Counted from the first letter of the stretch, positions 21,363-32,813 are shown. The stretch is 64,000 nt of DNA from Trematomus loennbergii (GCA_012861695.1 JAAOOA010000099.1:385001-449000); one strand, 5' to 3'. Notes: generated from the letters alone by a model not told the origin. Made by a program: numbers and translations.

Positions 21363-21888
21363 GTGTAGGAATACTCTGTTTCAGTAAAAGTCCTGCATTC
21401 AAAATGTTCCTCAAAGTAGAAAAGTATGATCATCAAAATATAGTGAAAGTAGCGACAGTAAAAGTAGTCATTGTGCAGATTGGTCCATTTCAGAATAATA
21501 TATATGATATGTTTTATAATGATTGATCATGAAAGTGTTCTCAAAGCTGGTAAAGGTGCAGCTAGTTTGAATGACTTTGTATACTGCAGGGTAGCTTGTG
21601 AATTTACTCCAGGTGGAACTAAAGTCTGATTTAACACTTGGTTATATTTCCATTTACCTCTGAAATGCAGTGGGGTAGGAGTACAAATTATCATAACTGG
21701 AAATACCCAAGTAAAGTATAAGTACCTCAAAATTGTACATAAGTACAGTACTTGAGTAGATGTACTTAGTTACTTCCCACCTCTTGAGATGCTTCTCACA
21801 GCAAATATTGCTATATCTGATTTATTAACATGAATTTAGATTAATTAATCACAAAGCATATAATTCATTAGATTAATATTTGTAATCG

Positions 21889-23279
21889 CTTGACAGCCAT
21901 AGTTTTAACACACTTCCAGAAAATGAACTAGAACAATATGTTCCAGCAATTATCTTATATTAAACTTTCATTTTTAAACTCAACATTTACCAATAATATA
22001 TTTTACAGTAAGGTTAGGGGAAAAATACCATTGCGTATTTTATAATAAAGACTCCATTTTGTATAATAGCGGACATTTTAATTTTTAATAAACTTAAGCA
22101 CATCACTACTATGCTTTGGGAGGCATATATCCTCTTAAATCTTCAGAAAATAATTAGTGATTAATAATTCTTAACTGATAATGCACAGTATGCAAGTATT
22201 TTATATCATGAATGTGTTGATTTGTCATTTATATTTAATTTGTAACCTCTACATGGTTGACATGTAGCTGGTAACAGGCTTCTGTCAGGTCACCTGCAAC
22301 TATATTTCCACCTCCTTCCTTACCCCTCCTAGTTAAGCAATGTGACTACAGTGACCAATCAATCAGAAAATGTGCAGTACAAGTAGATGCAGTACATGTG
22401 TGTGTCCTCTAGTTGGAGCCCAAGAGCACAGGAGAAAACGACCATTTCCATAGTTACTATTCTTGTTGGGACTTTTGCTGAAAATTACACAGCTTGTTGT
22501 TCAGGCCTTCAGGGGAGTATTTCAGCATTGTTTTAGTGAGGACCACCCAAAAGGTCCTCACAACCAAAAATGTCCTCACAGAACGAGTTGTTTCTCAATA
22601 AGTGGTCCTCACAAGTATAGCAAACCAAACACACACATGAACAATGACATATATATCAAGGTATATTATATTTGTTCAGCGTTGGAAGAATTAATCAGAT
22701 CCTTTACTTAGGAAAAGTACTAATTAGCACCATTTTTGGCTAAATGTACTCCCAAGTATCAAGAGTAAAAGTACTCTTTATGCAGAATGGATATTTTCAC
22801 AGTATATTATGGTAATTTATTATCCTGTTTTAGAAATGTTAGAGCATTCAAGCATTGACCAAATGTAGATACTACAAATACTGTGTTTACTGGTGCAGTA
22901 CAGCAATATATCAGCATATCAGGTCTTTTATATGTGCAAAGTATGTAGTAACTGAGTGTTAAAATAAATGTAGTGGAGTAAACAGTCAAATATTTTCCTC
23001 GGAAATGTAGATGTAGAGATTTTCTCACTGAAGGCTGAATACAACCGATATCTTTATTAAAATGTCTTAGTCTGGTACACAATATATGAATTTGAACACT
23101 GTGCAACAAATGTTGTCTTTCAGAAAAACATCCATCACAAATTCTTGAAATGTAAATGGTTGAGGACTCAACATTTATTGATTAAAGAAAATTGACAAAC
23201 ATGAAAATAAAACATATAATAACAACAATAAATGAAAGTGAACGTGTTAACCTGGGTTCAGGAGCATGGCCACGCCTAC
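21889..23279. other. Intergenic with an old repeat fragment
   Basis: No gene supported. About 22680-22800 (GAATTAATCAGATCCTTTAC and onward) is a degraded copy of a common fish repeat related to the VNTR source sequence at 20.1-21.8 kb. The rest is AT-rich and featureless. Confidence 0.45.
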
Positions 23280-23812
23280 ACCCCGTCTCTAACCCCTATT
23301 TATATCCCTTCATCCCTCATCCCTACATCCCTCATCCCTCCCTTCCCTCATCCCTACACCCCTTCATCCCTACATCCCTCATCCCTCATCCCTTCATCCC
23401 TCATCCCTCATCCCTACATCCCTCATCCCTACATCCCTCATCCCTCCCTTCCCTCATCCCTACACCCCTTCATCCCTACATCCCTCATCCCTACATCCCT
23501 CATCCCTTCCCTCATCCCTACACCCCTTCATCCCTACATCCCTCATCCCTCCCTTCCCTCATCCTACACCCCTTCATCCCTTCATCCCTCATCCCTACAT
23601 CCCTCATCCCTCCCTTCCCTCATCCCTACACCCCTTCATCCCTACATCCCTCATCCCTCATCCCTCCATTCCCTCATCCCTCATCCCTTATCCCTCATCC
23701 CTTCATCCCTCATCCCTCATCCCTACACCCCTTCATCCCTCATCCCTTCATCCCTACACCCCTTCATCCCTCACCCCCTCATCCCTACACCCCTTCATCC
23801 CTCATCCCTAGA
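23280..23812 (+). repeat. CATCCCT heptamer minisatellite
   Basis: Over 500 bp composed of CATCCCT/CATCCCTA/CTTCCCT variants with a higher-order arrangement (CCTACACCCCTTCATCCCTA recurs about every 100-110 bp). The complementary strand is G-rich (AGGGATG). Open frames on the plus strand are by-products of the repeat. Confidence 0.9.
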
Positions 23813-23892
23813 AAAAATACATAGTCAAAATTATAACAAAACAAACATATTTGCGTCGGTGCCAGTCGCATACTCAAAATGTCCTTGGAGGA

Positions 23893-26621
23893 TCATTTCC
23901 CTTGAGCATAGCTGAGCCTCTCATGTCTGACTTGGAGGGTGGTGTGAGTCCTGAGCAGCTCACAATACTCAGCGTTGATGTCGCAGTGCCTCCTCTCCAG
24001 ATTGGTGTACTCCTGCTGGAGGTGGTACAGCGCCTTATTGCTCTCATCCAGGGAATCTTTCTGCTCCCTGAGCCTGAACTCGGAGTCCCCGATGTCTCCA
24101 AAGTTGTAGTTAGTCTCTGCACGTGGTTTTCCCTGAGCATTCTGCAGAGACGAGGTCAATTTGTTGTTTTCCTCCAGAGTTGTGATCTGCTTCTTCAAAG
24201 CCTCTCGAAGCTCCACGCGGTGCTTCTCACACCTGGTCCTTTCTTTTCCAAACCAGAGGAGATCTGATCATTCGTAAGCTGCAGCTCAGAGTTTCTGGTC
24301 TTTTCCTGTTTGAGGGCTTCTTCCAGATCGGCCTGTCTCATCTTCCTCTTTGACTCCTTTGCTTTGAGCTCATTTACAATGCACTGTAGATTAGTGATGG
24401 TAAACTGATTGTCAGAAATAATATCATTTGTCCTTGACAGCATCTCTTCATGGCCCGCAGAGAGAGAGCGGAGTTCAGATGTTTCTCTGTCATGTTCTCT
24501 CTCCAGGACAAGGAACTTAGCCCTGATGTCAGCATTCTCCCTCCTTAATGTCTGCATGTCGTACGCAGATGCTTCTCTCAGTTGCTGAGCGAGGATTGAA
24601 TGAGTTCCAGCATGCTTTCCAACCATCTCCTCAAATCGCTTCTTCTCTCTTCTTAGAGATGACTTTAGGAGTTCCTCGGCTGCCAGGCTCTTCTCCAAAG
24701 CCAGGGTCAGCTCTTTCTCTTGGCTCTGGATCTTCTTTGAGGCTCTGGAGAATCGAGCCTCCTCCTTCTTAATGGCCTCCTCCAGTCTGCTGTTAGCTGC
24801 TCTGTTGCCCTGAAGCTTCTTCTCCTCAACGTGCTGTTTATTGAGAGCAGCCTCCAGTTCACGTTGCAGTCTCTTGTTCTCAGAGGCGAGGTGTTGGTTC
24901 CCCTGAGTCACACGGCCCAGTTCTTCTGCTTCCTTCTTCTGCTGAGAGACGGCCGCCTCGTAGTCCCTCTGCACTGAGCTGCTTTTGGTTTGCTCCTCTG
25001 TGAGGTCTGAGGCACACTTGCTCACTCTCTCCTGTAGGGAGGTAACAATGCTGACCTTGGATACAATGTCGCTTTGGAGATTCAGGACATTTGAGTGCAG
25101 GGATTCAATGTCTTTGTCTTTCATCAGACTTTCGTCCTGCTGCTCAGTGAGGCGTTCCTTTATCGCTGTCACTGAGGTAGTATGCAACACCATCAGCTCT
25201 GAGATGTCTCTCTGGTGCTGGCTGGAGGATGCATGCTGAGCTCTCTGGAGCTTCTCAATCACCTTCTTGTCTTCTTCAAGCTCAGAAGTCATTAAAGTGA
25301 TTCTGTGTTTCAGCTTTGCTCTGCCACGCTGCTGCTCTTTTTGTGACTGTTTCAGATCAGCGTTGATTTGCTTTATTATATCACAAAGGGAATTATGTTC
25401 AGATTGCTCATACTTCAGAGCCTTTGAAAGAGCGTCGTTTTCTGCTTTGTGCCGAGCTGTAGATGTTTTCTCCTTCATCAAGGCCTCTTCCAGAGCAGCT
25501 TTGGCTTTTCTCTCCTCGTCCAGGGCTTCCTGAAGACCATATGATTTGTCAGATCTCTCAGATCTCCGATTTCTCTCAGATTTTATTAGATCTCCGATTT
25601 CTCTCAGATGATTTCTCAGATCTCCGATTTCTCAGGTGATTTCTCAGATCTCCGATTTCTCACAGGTGATTTCTCAGATCTCCGATTTCTCACAGGTGAT
25701 TTCTCAGATCTCCGATTTCTCACAGGTGATTTCTCAGATCTCCGATTTCTCACAGGTGATTTCTCAGATCTCCGATTTCTCACAGGTGATTTCTCAGATC
25801 TCCGATTTCTCTCAGTGATTTCTCAGATCTCCGATTTCTCTCAGATGATTTCTCAGATCTCCGATTTCTCACAGTGATTTGTCAGATCTCGATTTCTCGC
25901 AGATGATTTGTCTGTCTGTGAAAACATAAAACAATTATTATTGTGTTGTCTATGTGCAGTTTTCTTTATTACGAAAACAGAAGTTAACTCTGCATCACTG
26001 GGTGTGAAAAAGTAAGCTGGGATCAAATGCATTAAAGATGATTTACTATTTTGATATTTATTTTTTGGAAAAACTTTAGTAAAGAAACTTAAGTGTTGAG
26101 TATTAGCTTTTTTACAGTTTTGATGCGTGTGATTCTAAACATGTGTGCCACTGAATGTATTTCTTACCTCATCAGAGGAAGTGTAGCTGTACTTTTCTCT
26201 GTTTCTTGAGATGGAGGTCTGCTCCTTAATATCTTCCTCCACCTCCTCAGCAAACTCCAAAATCTCTTCGATTTCAGACTCGATCTCTTCTGCCAATTCC
26301 CAATCTTTGGAAATGCAGACTCTGTCTTATCGAGGTCAGACATTTCTTTGATTTCGGACTTTTCCTCATCATGAAGGTCCAATGAACTTTCGAAGTCTTC
26401 ATCCGTCGAGTATACATACTCTTGATCCTCCTCCTCCACCTTGTTTGCAAACTCCTGCACCTCCTCCATGGTTTCCTGCAACTCCTCCATGATTTCCTCC
26501 TCAATTTCCTCCTCAATTCCTCCTCAATCTCCTCTTCAACAGAACTGTCCTCAGAGGGACAAGTCGTTGTACGTGGAGATTCGTTGTACGTCATGGTGAA
26601 CACTGATCTTCTTCTGTCCAT
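23893..26621 (-). CDS. Coiled-coil protein gene, unnamed
   Basis: Two coding exons: 26621-26168 (donor GTAAGA after SSDE) and 25915-23893 (acceptor TTTTCACAG), joined in phase 0. The N-terminus starts MDRRRSVFTMTYNESP, followed by a highly acidic Glu-rich region. Exon 2 begins with an Arg/Ser decapeptide repeat (25545-25915) and continues into about 500 residues of heptad-rich helix, with Lys/Glu/Leu/Gln throughout and no globular domain, ending LRTHTTLQVRHERLSYAQGK. Three or more one-base indels break the printed frame, at about 26515, 26300 and 24243 and within the minisatellite. Correcting each keeps the heptad pattern. I do not recognise the family; a structural or cytoskeletal role is only a guess. 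It is the best host-gene candidate in the window. Confidence 0.7.
25545..25905 (-). repeat. Coding 30-bp minisatellite (decapeptide repeat)
   Basis: Units of 30 bp (GATTTCTCAGATCTCCGATT plus TCTCACAGGT on the plus strand). Read in the gene's minus-strand frame they encode VRNRRSEKSP repeats that run directly into NRRSERSDKSYGLQEALDEE. The frame is therefore shared with the coiled coil. Central units are identical; edge units carry 1-bp indels. Confidence 0.8.
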
Positions 26622-26847
26622 CTTATTATCGTGAAGAAATAGCTGCTTCTTACTGATACTGTGAACTCGATGTGGCGGGGATAAAACCTGGCTTGTTATC
26701 GTCCTGCACAAACTGCAAATAAGTTGTGTAGCTATTTAACCAGAGAGCATGCTCTCTTGCAGCCGCTGTGGTATGACATCATCAGGTTCAGTATGACTTC
26801 AGAGCCCAACATTCCGGAATGTGCTTTGGTCTGCCGACACATTCCAC
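26622..26847 (-). promoter_or_regulatory. 5' region of the coiled-coil gene
   Basis: Upstream of the MDRRRSV start. An in-frame ATG at 26709-26711 could extend the protein by 30 residues, but the acidic protein's better start is 26621. Contains ACATTCCGGAATGT, an inverted pair of CATTCC motifs, at about 26809-26822. Confidence 0.4.
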
Positions 26848-26957
26848 ATTCCATTTCAAAGTATTCTACATTCCATTTCAAAGTATTCTACATTCCATTT
26901 CAAAGTATTCTACATTCCATTTCAAAGTATTCTACATTCCATTTCAAAGTATTCTTC
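26848..26957. repeat. 22-bp tandem repeat with TEAD-like and TCF-like sites
   Basis: Five head-to-tail units of CATTCCATTTCAAAGTATTC plus TA, 225-340 bp upstream of the coiled-coil gene's start. Every unit carries CATTCCA (TEAD/M-CAT consensus) and, on the opposite strand, CTTTGAAA (TCF/LEF-like). Confidence 0.8.
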
Positions 26958-27323
26958 CTTTCCTCTCCTTGGAATGTAGACATTCTAAAAGTATGGAGTA
27001 AAGTATCTTTTAAGTCATCTGATAAGCAAAGTCCTCAAATAGCACTTTCACACCGGAGTGCTTTTCTCAAGAACTAGGCCGATAGGAGAGATTTGGTTTC
27101 ACACCAAAAAGGATCTGGAACTAGTCCCTAGTTCGCACGAATATTTTCACCCCCAGATAGTCCCTGCTAGAGAGGTAGTACTTTCCTGGGGAGGAAATGG
27201 TTCGTGGGTGTGTCGGCCACACTAACAATTTCTGATTGGCTGGGCGAATTGCAAAACACGCTTAAAATAAACAGACTTCCCTGTAGCCCCTGAAAGGCCA
27301 ATTATTTGCTGATTTTTCAACCA
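26958..27323. other. Intergenic, nothing recognised
   Basis: No coding feature; resembles degraded repeat DNA. It separates the VNTR from a MITE-like copy. Confidence 0.35.
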
Positions 27324-27670
27324 TTAAAGGTGGGGTAGGTAATTTTGGAGAAACCAGCTTGAGTGCTCTAGAATTTGAAAATACGAAACCGGAAAAAATC
27401 TGACACTTCCTTACAGAGCCCCTCCTCCAACACACACAAACGCGCACATGCCCAATGAGGGCACGAGATAAGTTTGTGCACAGATGGAAGGCTGACAGGC
27501 AGGTAGGCCATCCAGTTATTTTAGCCGGGCCGGCTAAAATGATTGGTCGTGCTTTTTACAGTGTATTTATTGTCAAAGCATTTAATATATTCATTGCTAT
27601 CGGGATGTTAAGAGCATTCCATGGAATATAACAAAAAGTGTTTCTGAAATTAATTACATACCCCACCAGG
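27324..27670 (+). mobile_element. MITE-like element, copy 1
   Basis: Homologous to 38482-38865. The left end AAAGGTGGGGTAGGTAA is clear; the right inverted end is reduced to TACCCCACC. The interior shares CAGATGGAAGGCTGACAGGC and GTTAAGAGCATTCCATGGAA with copy 2. Confidence 0.7.
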
Positions 27671-28485
27671 ATATATTAATAGAATTTTAACAAAAAATAG
27701 TTTATTGATAATAGATTTATTAGATAAATGAAATGTTCATGCAACAGCAGTGGAGGCCTATATGACAGTCCACTACGAAAGATTTCCAGACCTCACTTAA
27801 ATGTAATTTCTTTTAGAAATAATACCTTCTCAGTTTGTTTATTTATTTAATATGGTTTACATTGCTGGTTTCTCCTTCTCTGAAGAACCAGCACCTTACC
27901 GTGGTAGAGAGGTTTGTGTGCCCTGATGAACCTGGGGGCTGTGTTGTCTGGAACCTTGTGTTCCTGGTAGGGTCTCCCATGGCAAATTGGTCTCAGGCAA
28001 GGGGCCAGACGAAGATTGGTTCAAAAGACCTCATGAAAGACGACACAGGAAGTGAGGATACCCGGCCCGGAGGAAGCCCGGGGTCCCCTTCTGGAGCCAG
28101 GCCCAGAAGGAGGACTCGTCGGCGAGCGTCTGGTGGCTGGGCTTGCCACGGAGCCCGGCCGGGCACAGCCCGAAAAGGCAACGTGGGCAACACCTCCGCT
28201 TCTCCGTCCCGCGGGCCCACCACCTACGGGAAACAGCGATGGGGTCGGGTGCGCTGCCAGAAGGGTGGCAGTGAAAGCAGAGGGTCTCTACGGACCAGAC
28301 CCGGGCGGCAGAAGCTGGCTTTGGGGACGTGGAACGTCACCTCTCTGGGGGGGAAGGAGCCGGAGCTTGTGCGGGAGGTGGAGCGTTACCAGTTGGATCT
28401 GGTTGGGCTCACCTCTACGCACAGCGTCGGCTCTGGAACCTAACTTCTGGATAGGGGTTGGACTCTATTCTTCTCCGCTCAAGGT

Positions 28486-29440
28486 GTGAGGCGCCGGGCG
28501 GGTGTGGGGATACTCACAAGCCCCCGGTTGGGTGCTTCGTTGTTGGAGTTTACCCCAGTGGACGAGAGGGTCGCCTCCCTAAGCCTGCGGGTTATGGGGG
28601 GGAAAACTCTGACTGTTGTGTGTGCTTATGCACCAAACAGCAGTTCAGAGTATACGGCCTTCTTGGAGACCCTGGAAAGAGTCCTGTATGGGGCTCCTGA
28701 AGGGGACTCTTTAATCTTGCTGGGAGACTTCAACGCACATGTGGGCAATGATGGAGACACTTGGAGGGGCGTGATTGGGAGGAACGGTCCCCCTGATCTG
28801 AACCGGAGTGGTGGTTTGTTACTGGACTTCTGTGCTAGTCATGGATTGGCCATAACAAACACCATGTTCGAACATAAGGATGCTCATAAGTGTACGTGGT
28901 ACGAGAACACCCTAGGCAGACGGTCCATGATCGATTTCGTTATCGTATCATCGGACCTGAGGCCATATGTTTTGGACACTCGGGTAAAGAGAGGGGCGGA
29001 GTTGTCAACTGATCACCATCTGGTGGTGAGTTGGGTCGAGTGGCGGGGGAAGCCTCTGGACAGACCTGGTAAGCACAAACGTGTAATTTGGGTGAACTGG
29101 GAACGTCGGGAGGAGGCCCAAGTTCAGGAGGCCTTCAACTCACACCTCCGGCGGAGCTTTTCGGGCATTCCTGTGGAGGTTGGGGACATTGAACCAGAGT
29201 GGGTGGTGTTCAAAGCCTCTATTGCCGAAGCCGCGGCAGGGAGCTGTGGTCTCAAGGTCTTAGGTGCCTCAAGGGGCTGTAACCCTCGAACCTCCTGGTG
29301 GACACCTGTGGTCAGGGAAGCCGTCCGACTGAAGAAGGAGGCCTTCAGAGATTTGTTATCCCGGGGGACTCCCGAGGCAGTTGCAAGGTACCGACAGGCC
29401 CGAAGGGCAGCAGCGTCAGCCGTGGCCCGAGGCAAAGCAG
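28486..29440 (+). pseudogene. Endonuclease domain of the RTE-like LINE
   Basis: The open frame covers most of an exonuclease/endonuclease/phosphatase fold: [44 protein letters not shown], then [20 protein letters not shown] and TDHHLVV. The first catalytic block (NVTSL) lies in the preceding frame at about 28330, and a 1-bp shift separates them. Confidence 0.75.
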
Positions 29441-29699
29441 CGGGTGTGGGAGAAGTTCGGAGAAGACATGGAAAAGGACTTTCGGGCGGCACCAAAGTTG
29501 TTCTGGAAAACTGTCCGACACCTCAGGAGGGGGAAGCAGGGAACCATCCAAGCTGTGTACAGTAAGGATGGGACGTTGTTCACCTCAACTGATGGAGTGT
29601 TAGGGCGTTGGAAGGAAGACTTTGAGGAACTCCTGAACCCGACAACTCCGCCCTCTATGTTAGAGGCAGAGCTGGAGTATGAAGGGGGATCAACACCAA

Positions 29700-30276
29700 T
29701 CTCCCGGGGGGAGGTCACTGAGGTCGTCAATCAACTCCGCAGTGGCAAAGCCCCGGGGGTGGATGAGATCCGCCCCGGGAAATGCTGAAGGCTTTGGGTG
29801 TTGAGGGACTGTCATGGTTGACACGTCTCATCAACGTTGCGTGGAAGTCGGAAACAGTACCAAAGGAGTGGCAGACCGGGGTGGTGGTTCCCCTTTTCAA
29901 AAAGGGGGATCAGAGGGTGTGCGACAATTACAGAGTCATCACACAACTCAGCCTCCCCGGGAAAGTTTACTCTAAGGTACTGGAAAGGAGGGTCAGGCCG
30001 ATTGTCGAACCTCAGATTGAGGAGGAACAATGCGGATTCCGTCCTGGTCGTGGAACGACGGATCAGCTTTTTACTCTCGCAAGGATCCTGGAGGGGGCCT
30101 GGGAGTATGCTTATCCGGTCTACATGTGTTTGTAGACTTGGAGAAGGCGTATGACCGAGTTCCCAGGGAGTTACTGTGGGAGGTGCTGCAGGAGTATGGG
30201 GTGAGGGGGTCTCTACTCTGGGCCATCCAATCTCTGTACTCCCAAAGCGAGAGCTGTGTCCGGGTCCTCGGCAGTA
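29700..30276 (+). pseudogene. Reverse transcriptase N-terminal half
   Basis: RT blocks 0-4 are present across three frames (29381-29788, 29782-30135, 30120-30276). The catalytic D-D block and thumb are missing because the element ends at about 30276, so no RT activity is possible from this copy. Confidence 0.75.
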
Positions 30277-31780
30277 TGCATCAAGAATGCATCAATCTGG
30301 TGCACTTTGAGCACAACATGAATTGATGGAAACAGCTCTCAACACTCAGATGAAAGGGAGCTGTATACTTTTCAATAATCCAAACATCTTTAGAATATGA
30401 TCACAACCAATAACAAATCATTTAAACTGGTTTATTCTTATCTTATGTTACCTAGTTAGCATTCTTTCTTTTTATTTATGCTTATTTTACTAATCACTCC
30501 CCTTTCAAACTGTGTTTTTTTTACTGTCCTATAGTACACATTGGAATGATTTCTGACTTTATCTATATTAAATAGATAAAGGTATGCTCTCCCTAGCTCT
30601 CTCTCTCCCTCCCTCCCTAGCTCTCTCGCTCGCTCTCTCTCTCTGTCTCGCTCGCTCACAGAGGCTGTGAGCTCCTCCGTGGCGATCGACGGCTTGCGTT
30701 AAAAAAAAAAAAAACATATTTTTAAAGGGGGGGGGGGGCACAAACGGGATTTCGAAAAGAGCGGGGGACATTTCCCCCTCTCCCAGGTGGAAATTACGCC
30801 ATGCGTGTGTGTGCGTCAAGTGCAATAAAGATATGCAAGTTGCAACACACAGAGTAAAACTCTGCCCCCCATGTGCTGTATAGGCTGCATGATAGGCTGT
30901 TCAATGGGGCTGATGTGTTGTGTAGATTCTGCCAGAAGGGAAATCAGCGGGGAGGTGCCTGTAAGGGTCTCACTAGCACTGAGCTAGCTATCCATCCAGT
31001 TAAACCGTTTGAAAGAAACAGCACAGTTGTCAGTTTTACTGAAGTCTCTTTACTTGGTGAAACTGTAAAGACAATACAGACATAACAGTTTATTATTGAC
31101 TGCCCGACTGACGAGCTAAATAGACAGAATACTTCACACAATGAGCTACGGTGCACAAACTGAGAAGCTAATCAGCCTAGCCGCTAGTAGCTTAGCCGCA
31201 AAGAATACTCACTGCATTCCTACAAACATAAACATTTTACATACAACATATTCCCATGAAGCCACAGTCTGTCGGACAATAACACTCACAGACGATGCGT
31301 GAACCAGCGGGAAATACGAAGCACAGCCCATGGAGAGCAGACGTCCGTTCATGAAACAACCCAAGCTACACGTGGAGCACACCCGGGAACGAACAAGTTC
31401 GGTCTCCTAGCAACAAGAATCGAATAAACCACTAGAAAGCAGCAGTGTCAAACAACCACCACAAGGTGGTGCCAAAACACAGCCAAGAAAACACATATAC
31501 GACAGATATACACCAAAAACACACATCAAGGACAGAACAGTGCCACATTGCTTTTCTTCCAGACTGCAACGCTGGTCCCGCAAATCAAGCAAGAACGTGA
31601 TTGGTAGATATTAATTTTGGGGGTGGGGGCAGGAGGGGTGTTAGATAGATATAGAGTTGTAGTAAGTAGATAGAGTTCGCTATGATTTAGGTTTCGTTTA
31701 TGCATAGGGTAGATTCTTTTAATTACATTTCCTTTTTTGTTTTGTGTATTTTATACATTTTGGATTTGCTTGGCGAGCTA
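30277..31780. other. Intergenic, low-complexity patches
   Basis: No gene supported. Contains a CT-rich run (30593-30655), an A14 run next to a G12 run (30701-30738), and a stretch at about 30990-31600 that may belong to an unrecognised repeat. Nothing more definite is visible. Confidence 0.4.
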
Positions 31781-31863
31781 TTTTTAGAACATGCCCCCGC
31801 GGGCGACTCACGTTGCCTCTGCGGGTGACCAAGTGCCCGCGGGCACCGTGTTGGCTACCCCTG
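31781..31863. mobile_element. Possible hAT-like right end
   Basis: Ends ...TTGGCTACCCCTG, the complement of CAGGGGTAGCCAA, a typical hAT terminal sequence. It is preceded by palindromic GTGCCCGCGGGCAC. The left end was not found, so the size is unknown. Confidence 0.4.
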
Positions 31864-31908
31864 GTCTAAACTGTCCCTGAGGGTTATACTGTGCACACAC
31901 AGAACATG

Positions 31909-32282
31909 CTAAACTATTATTTTTTTAGAGTAGTTTGTAAAGCCATAGACTGTGAATATCTTCTGTATTATGTCCACCATTCCCACTGTTGAGCTGCGGT
32001 CCAACCCATGGCTCCATATAGCTGCATATCGAAATAAGCTTTTTGGTAATACAAATGTGCCTTCTGTACTTTCCCACAACCCCTCTTTATTCTGTGTACA
32101 CAATTTCTTCTTCCAGTATATCTTCTCTTTTTCAGGTGCATTTGCTTGCATGTCTTTTAGTATGTCATGATCAATGTGTTGCATATTTTCAGAAATATAT
32201 TGATCATTGTCATGTCACTGTCTTTGTGCTGCTTTCTTAGCCTCCTCATCTGCCTTGCGGTTCCCTTCCTATATGCAAAATT
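31909..32282 (-). pseudogene. Retroviral-like pol fragment (RNase H end to integrase N-terminus)
   Basis: On the minus strand, from about 32275, the frame reads the GN-x-x-ADE-A-KKA end of a retroviral-type RNase H, one internal stop, then about 90 codons ending in a WSHG…IFTVYGF region that resembles the zinc-binding N-terminus of an integrase. It is an old fragment of about 370 bp without LTRs, env or catalytic cores, so it encodes nothing functional. The family (endogenous retrovirus versus Gypsy-like) cannot be settled from this length. Confidence 0.5.
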
Positions 32283-32813
32283 CCAGGGACGTGGGTTTGG
32301 CTGGACGAGTAAGGAGAGAACGAGGGCATATGGAGTGGAGAATATCACGTTTGCCAAAGCAACCCCATTTAGCCGTGTTCCCCCAGAAGCTAAACTAGAT
32401 ATGAGTATTGTAGAAAGGAAAAAAGAGTGGCAAATATATGAAGTGGGAATTAAAACAAGTATGTACCTGAATGAAAAGTACTACAATTACCTACAAATGT
32501 ACACAGATGGTTCTAAGAACAAGGAAGAGTGTGTTGGAGTTGGTATATACATCCCAGACTTTAAAATATCTATTTCAAAAGAGCGTCTGATCAATTATCA
32601 GTGTACACAGCAGAAATGCTTGCTGTAATAATAGGATTACAGTGGGTTGAAGAGGTCAGACCAGATAGGGTGGTGATGTGCACAGATTCATTGTCCATAT
32701 TACAAAGCATACAGTCAACAACAACTGCCAGAGAAGACATTCTCATAGAACTGAATCACAGCCTGTTAAGACTTCACAGAGGCGGCATAGATCTGCAGTT
32801 CTGCTGGGTGCCT

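Larger units (their letters stand above)
18062..21888 (+). repeat. Large direct duplication, copy A (3.83 kb)
   Basis: Starts GCAGACAGACGGCAGG and matches 60506-64000 along its whole length. Differences are mainly one- or two-base indels, VNTR copy numbers and a shorter middle array in copy B. It contains a CT-run, an (AT)n hairpin region at about 19062-19100, an E-box minisatellite and a 33-bp array. Only chance ORFs are present. Short related fragments at 13866 and 58062 suggest a mobile or dispersed repeat rather than a single-copy duplication. Confidence 0.8.
27862..30276 (+). mobile_element. RTE-like non-LTR retrotransposon, cut off inside RT
   Basis: A LINE with apurinic-type endonuclease and reverse transcriptase. 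The 5' part (27862-28443) encodes a Gly/Arg/Pro-rich leader and LALGTWNVTSLGGKEPELV, the endonuclease start. 28486-29450 carries GDFNAHVG and [10 protein letters not shown], the Mg-binding and catalytic endonuclease blocks. RT motifs follow from about 29720: VNQLRSGKAPGVDEI, then NYRVITQLSLPGKVYSKVLE, CGFRPGRGTTDQLF, VDLEKAYDRVPRELLWEVL and SESCVRVLG. The sequence then stops abruptly at about 30276, before the catalytic Y/FADD block. The frame changes at about 28443-28486, 29440, 29780 and 30130. Inactive as printed. Clade assignment (RTE/RTEX) is from general resemblance. Confidence 0.8.

Noticed and set aside
23192..23915. 210- and 227-codon proline-rich ORFs
   Set aside because: Translation of the CATCCCT heptamer array; two frames are equally open.
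25608..25877. Plus-strand ISQISDFSQV repeat protein
   Set aside because: It is the antisense of the minus-strand coding minisatellite; only the minus frame continues into a conserved-looking coiled coil.
31781..31863. A complete hAT element
   Set aside because: Only one end could be found; no matching left terminus or 8-bp duplication.
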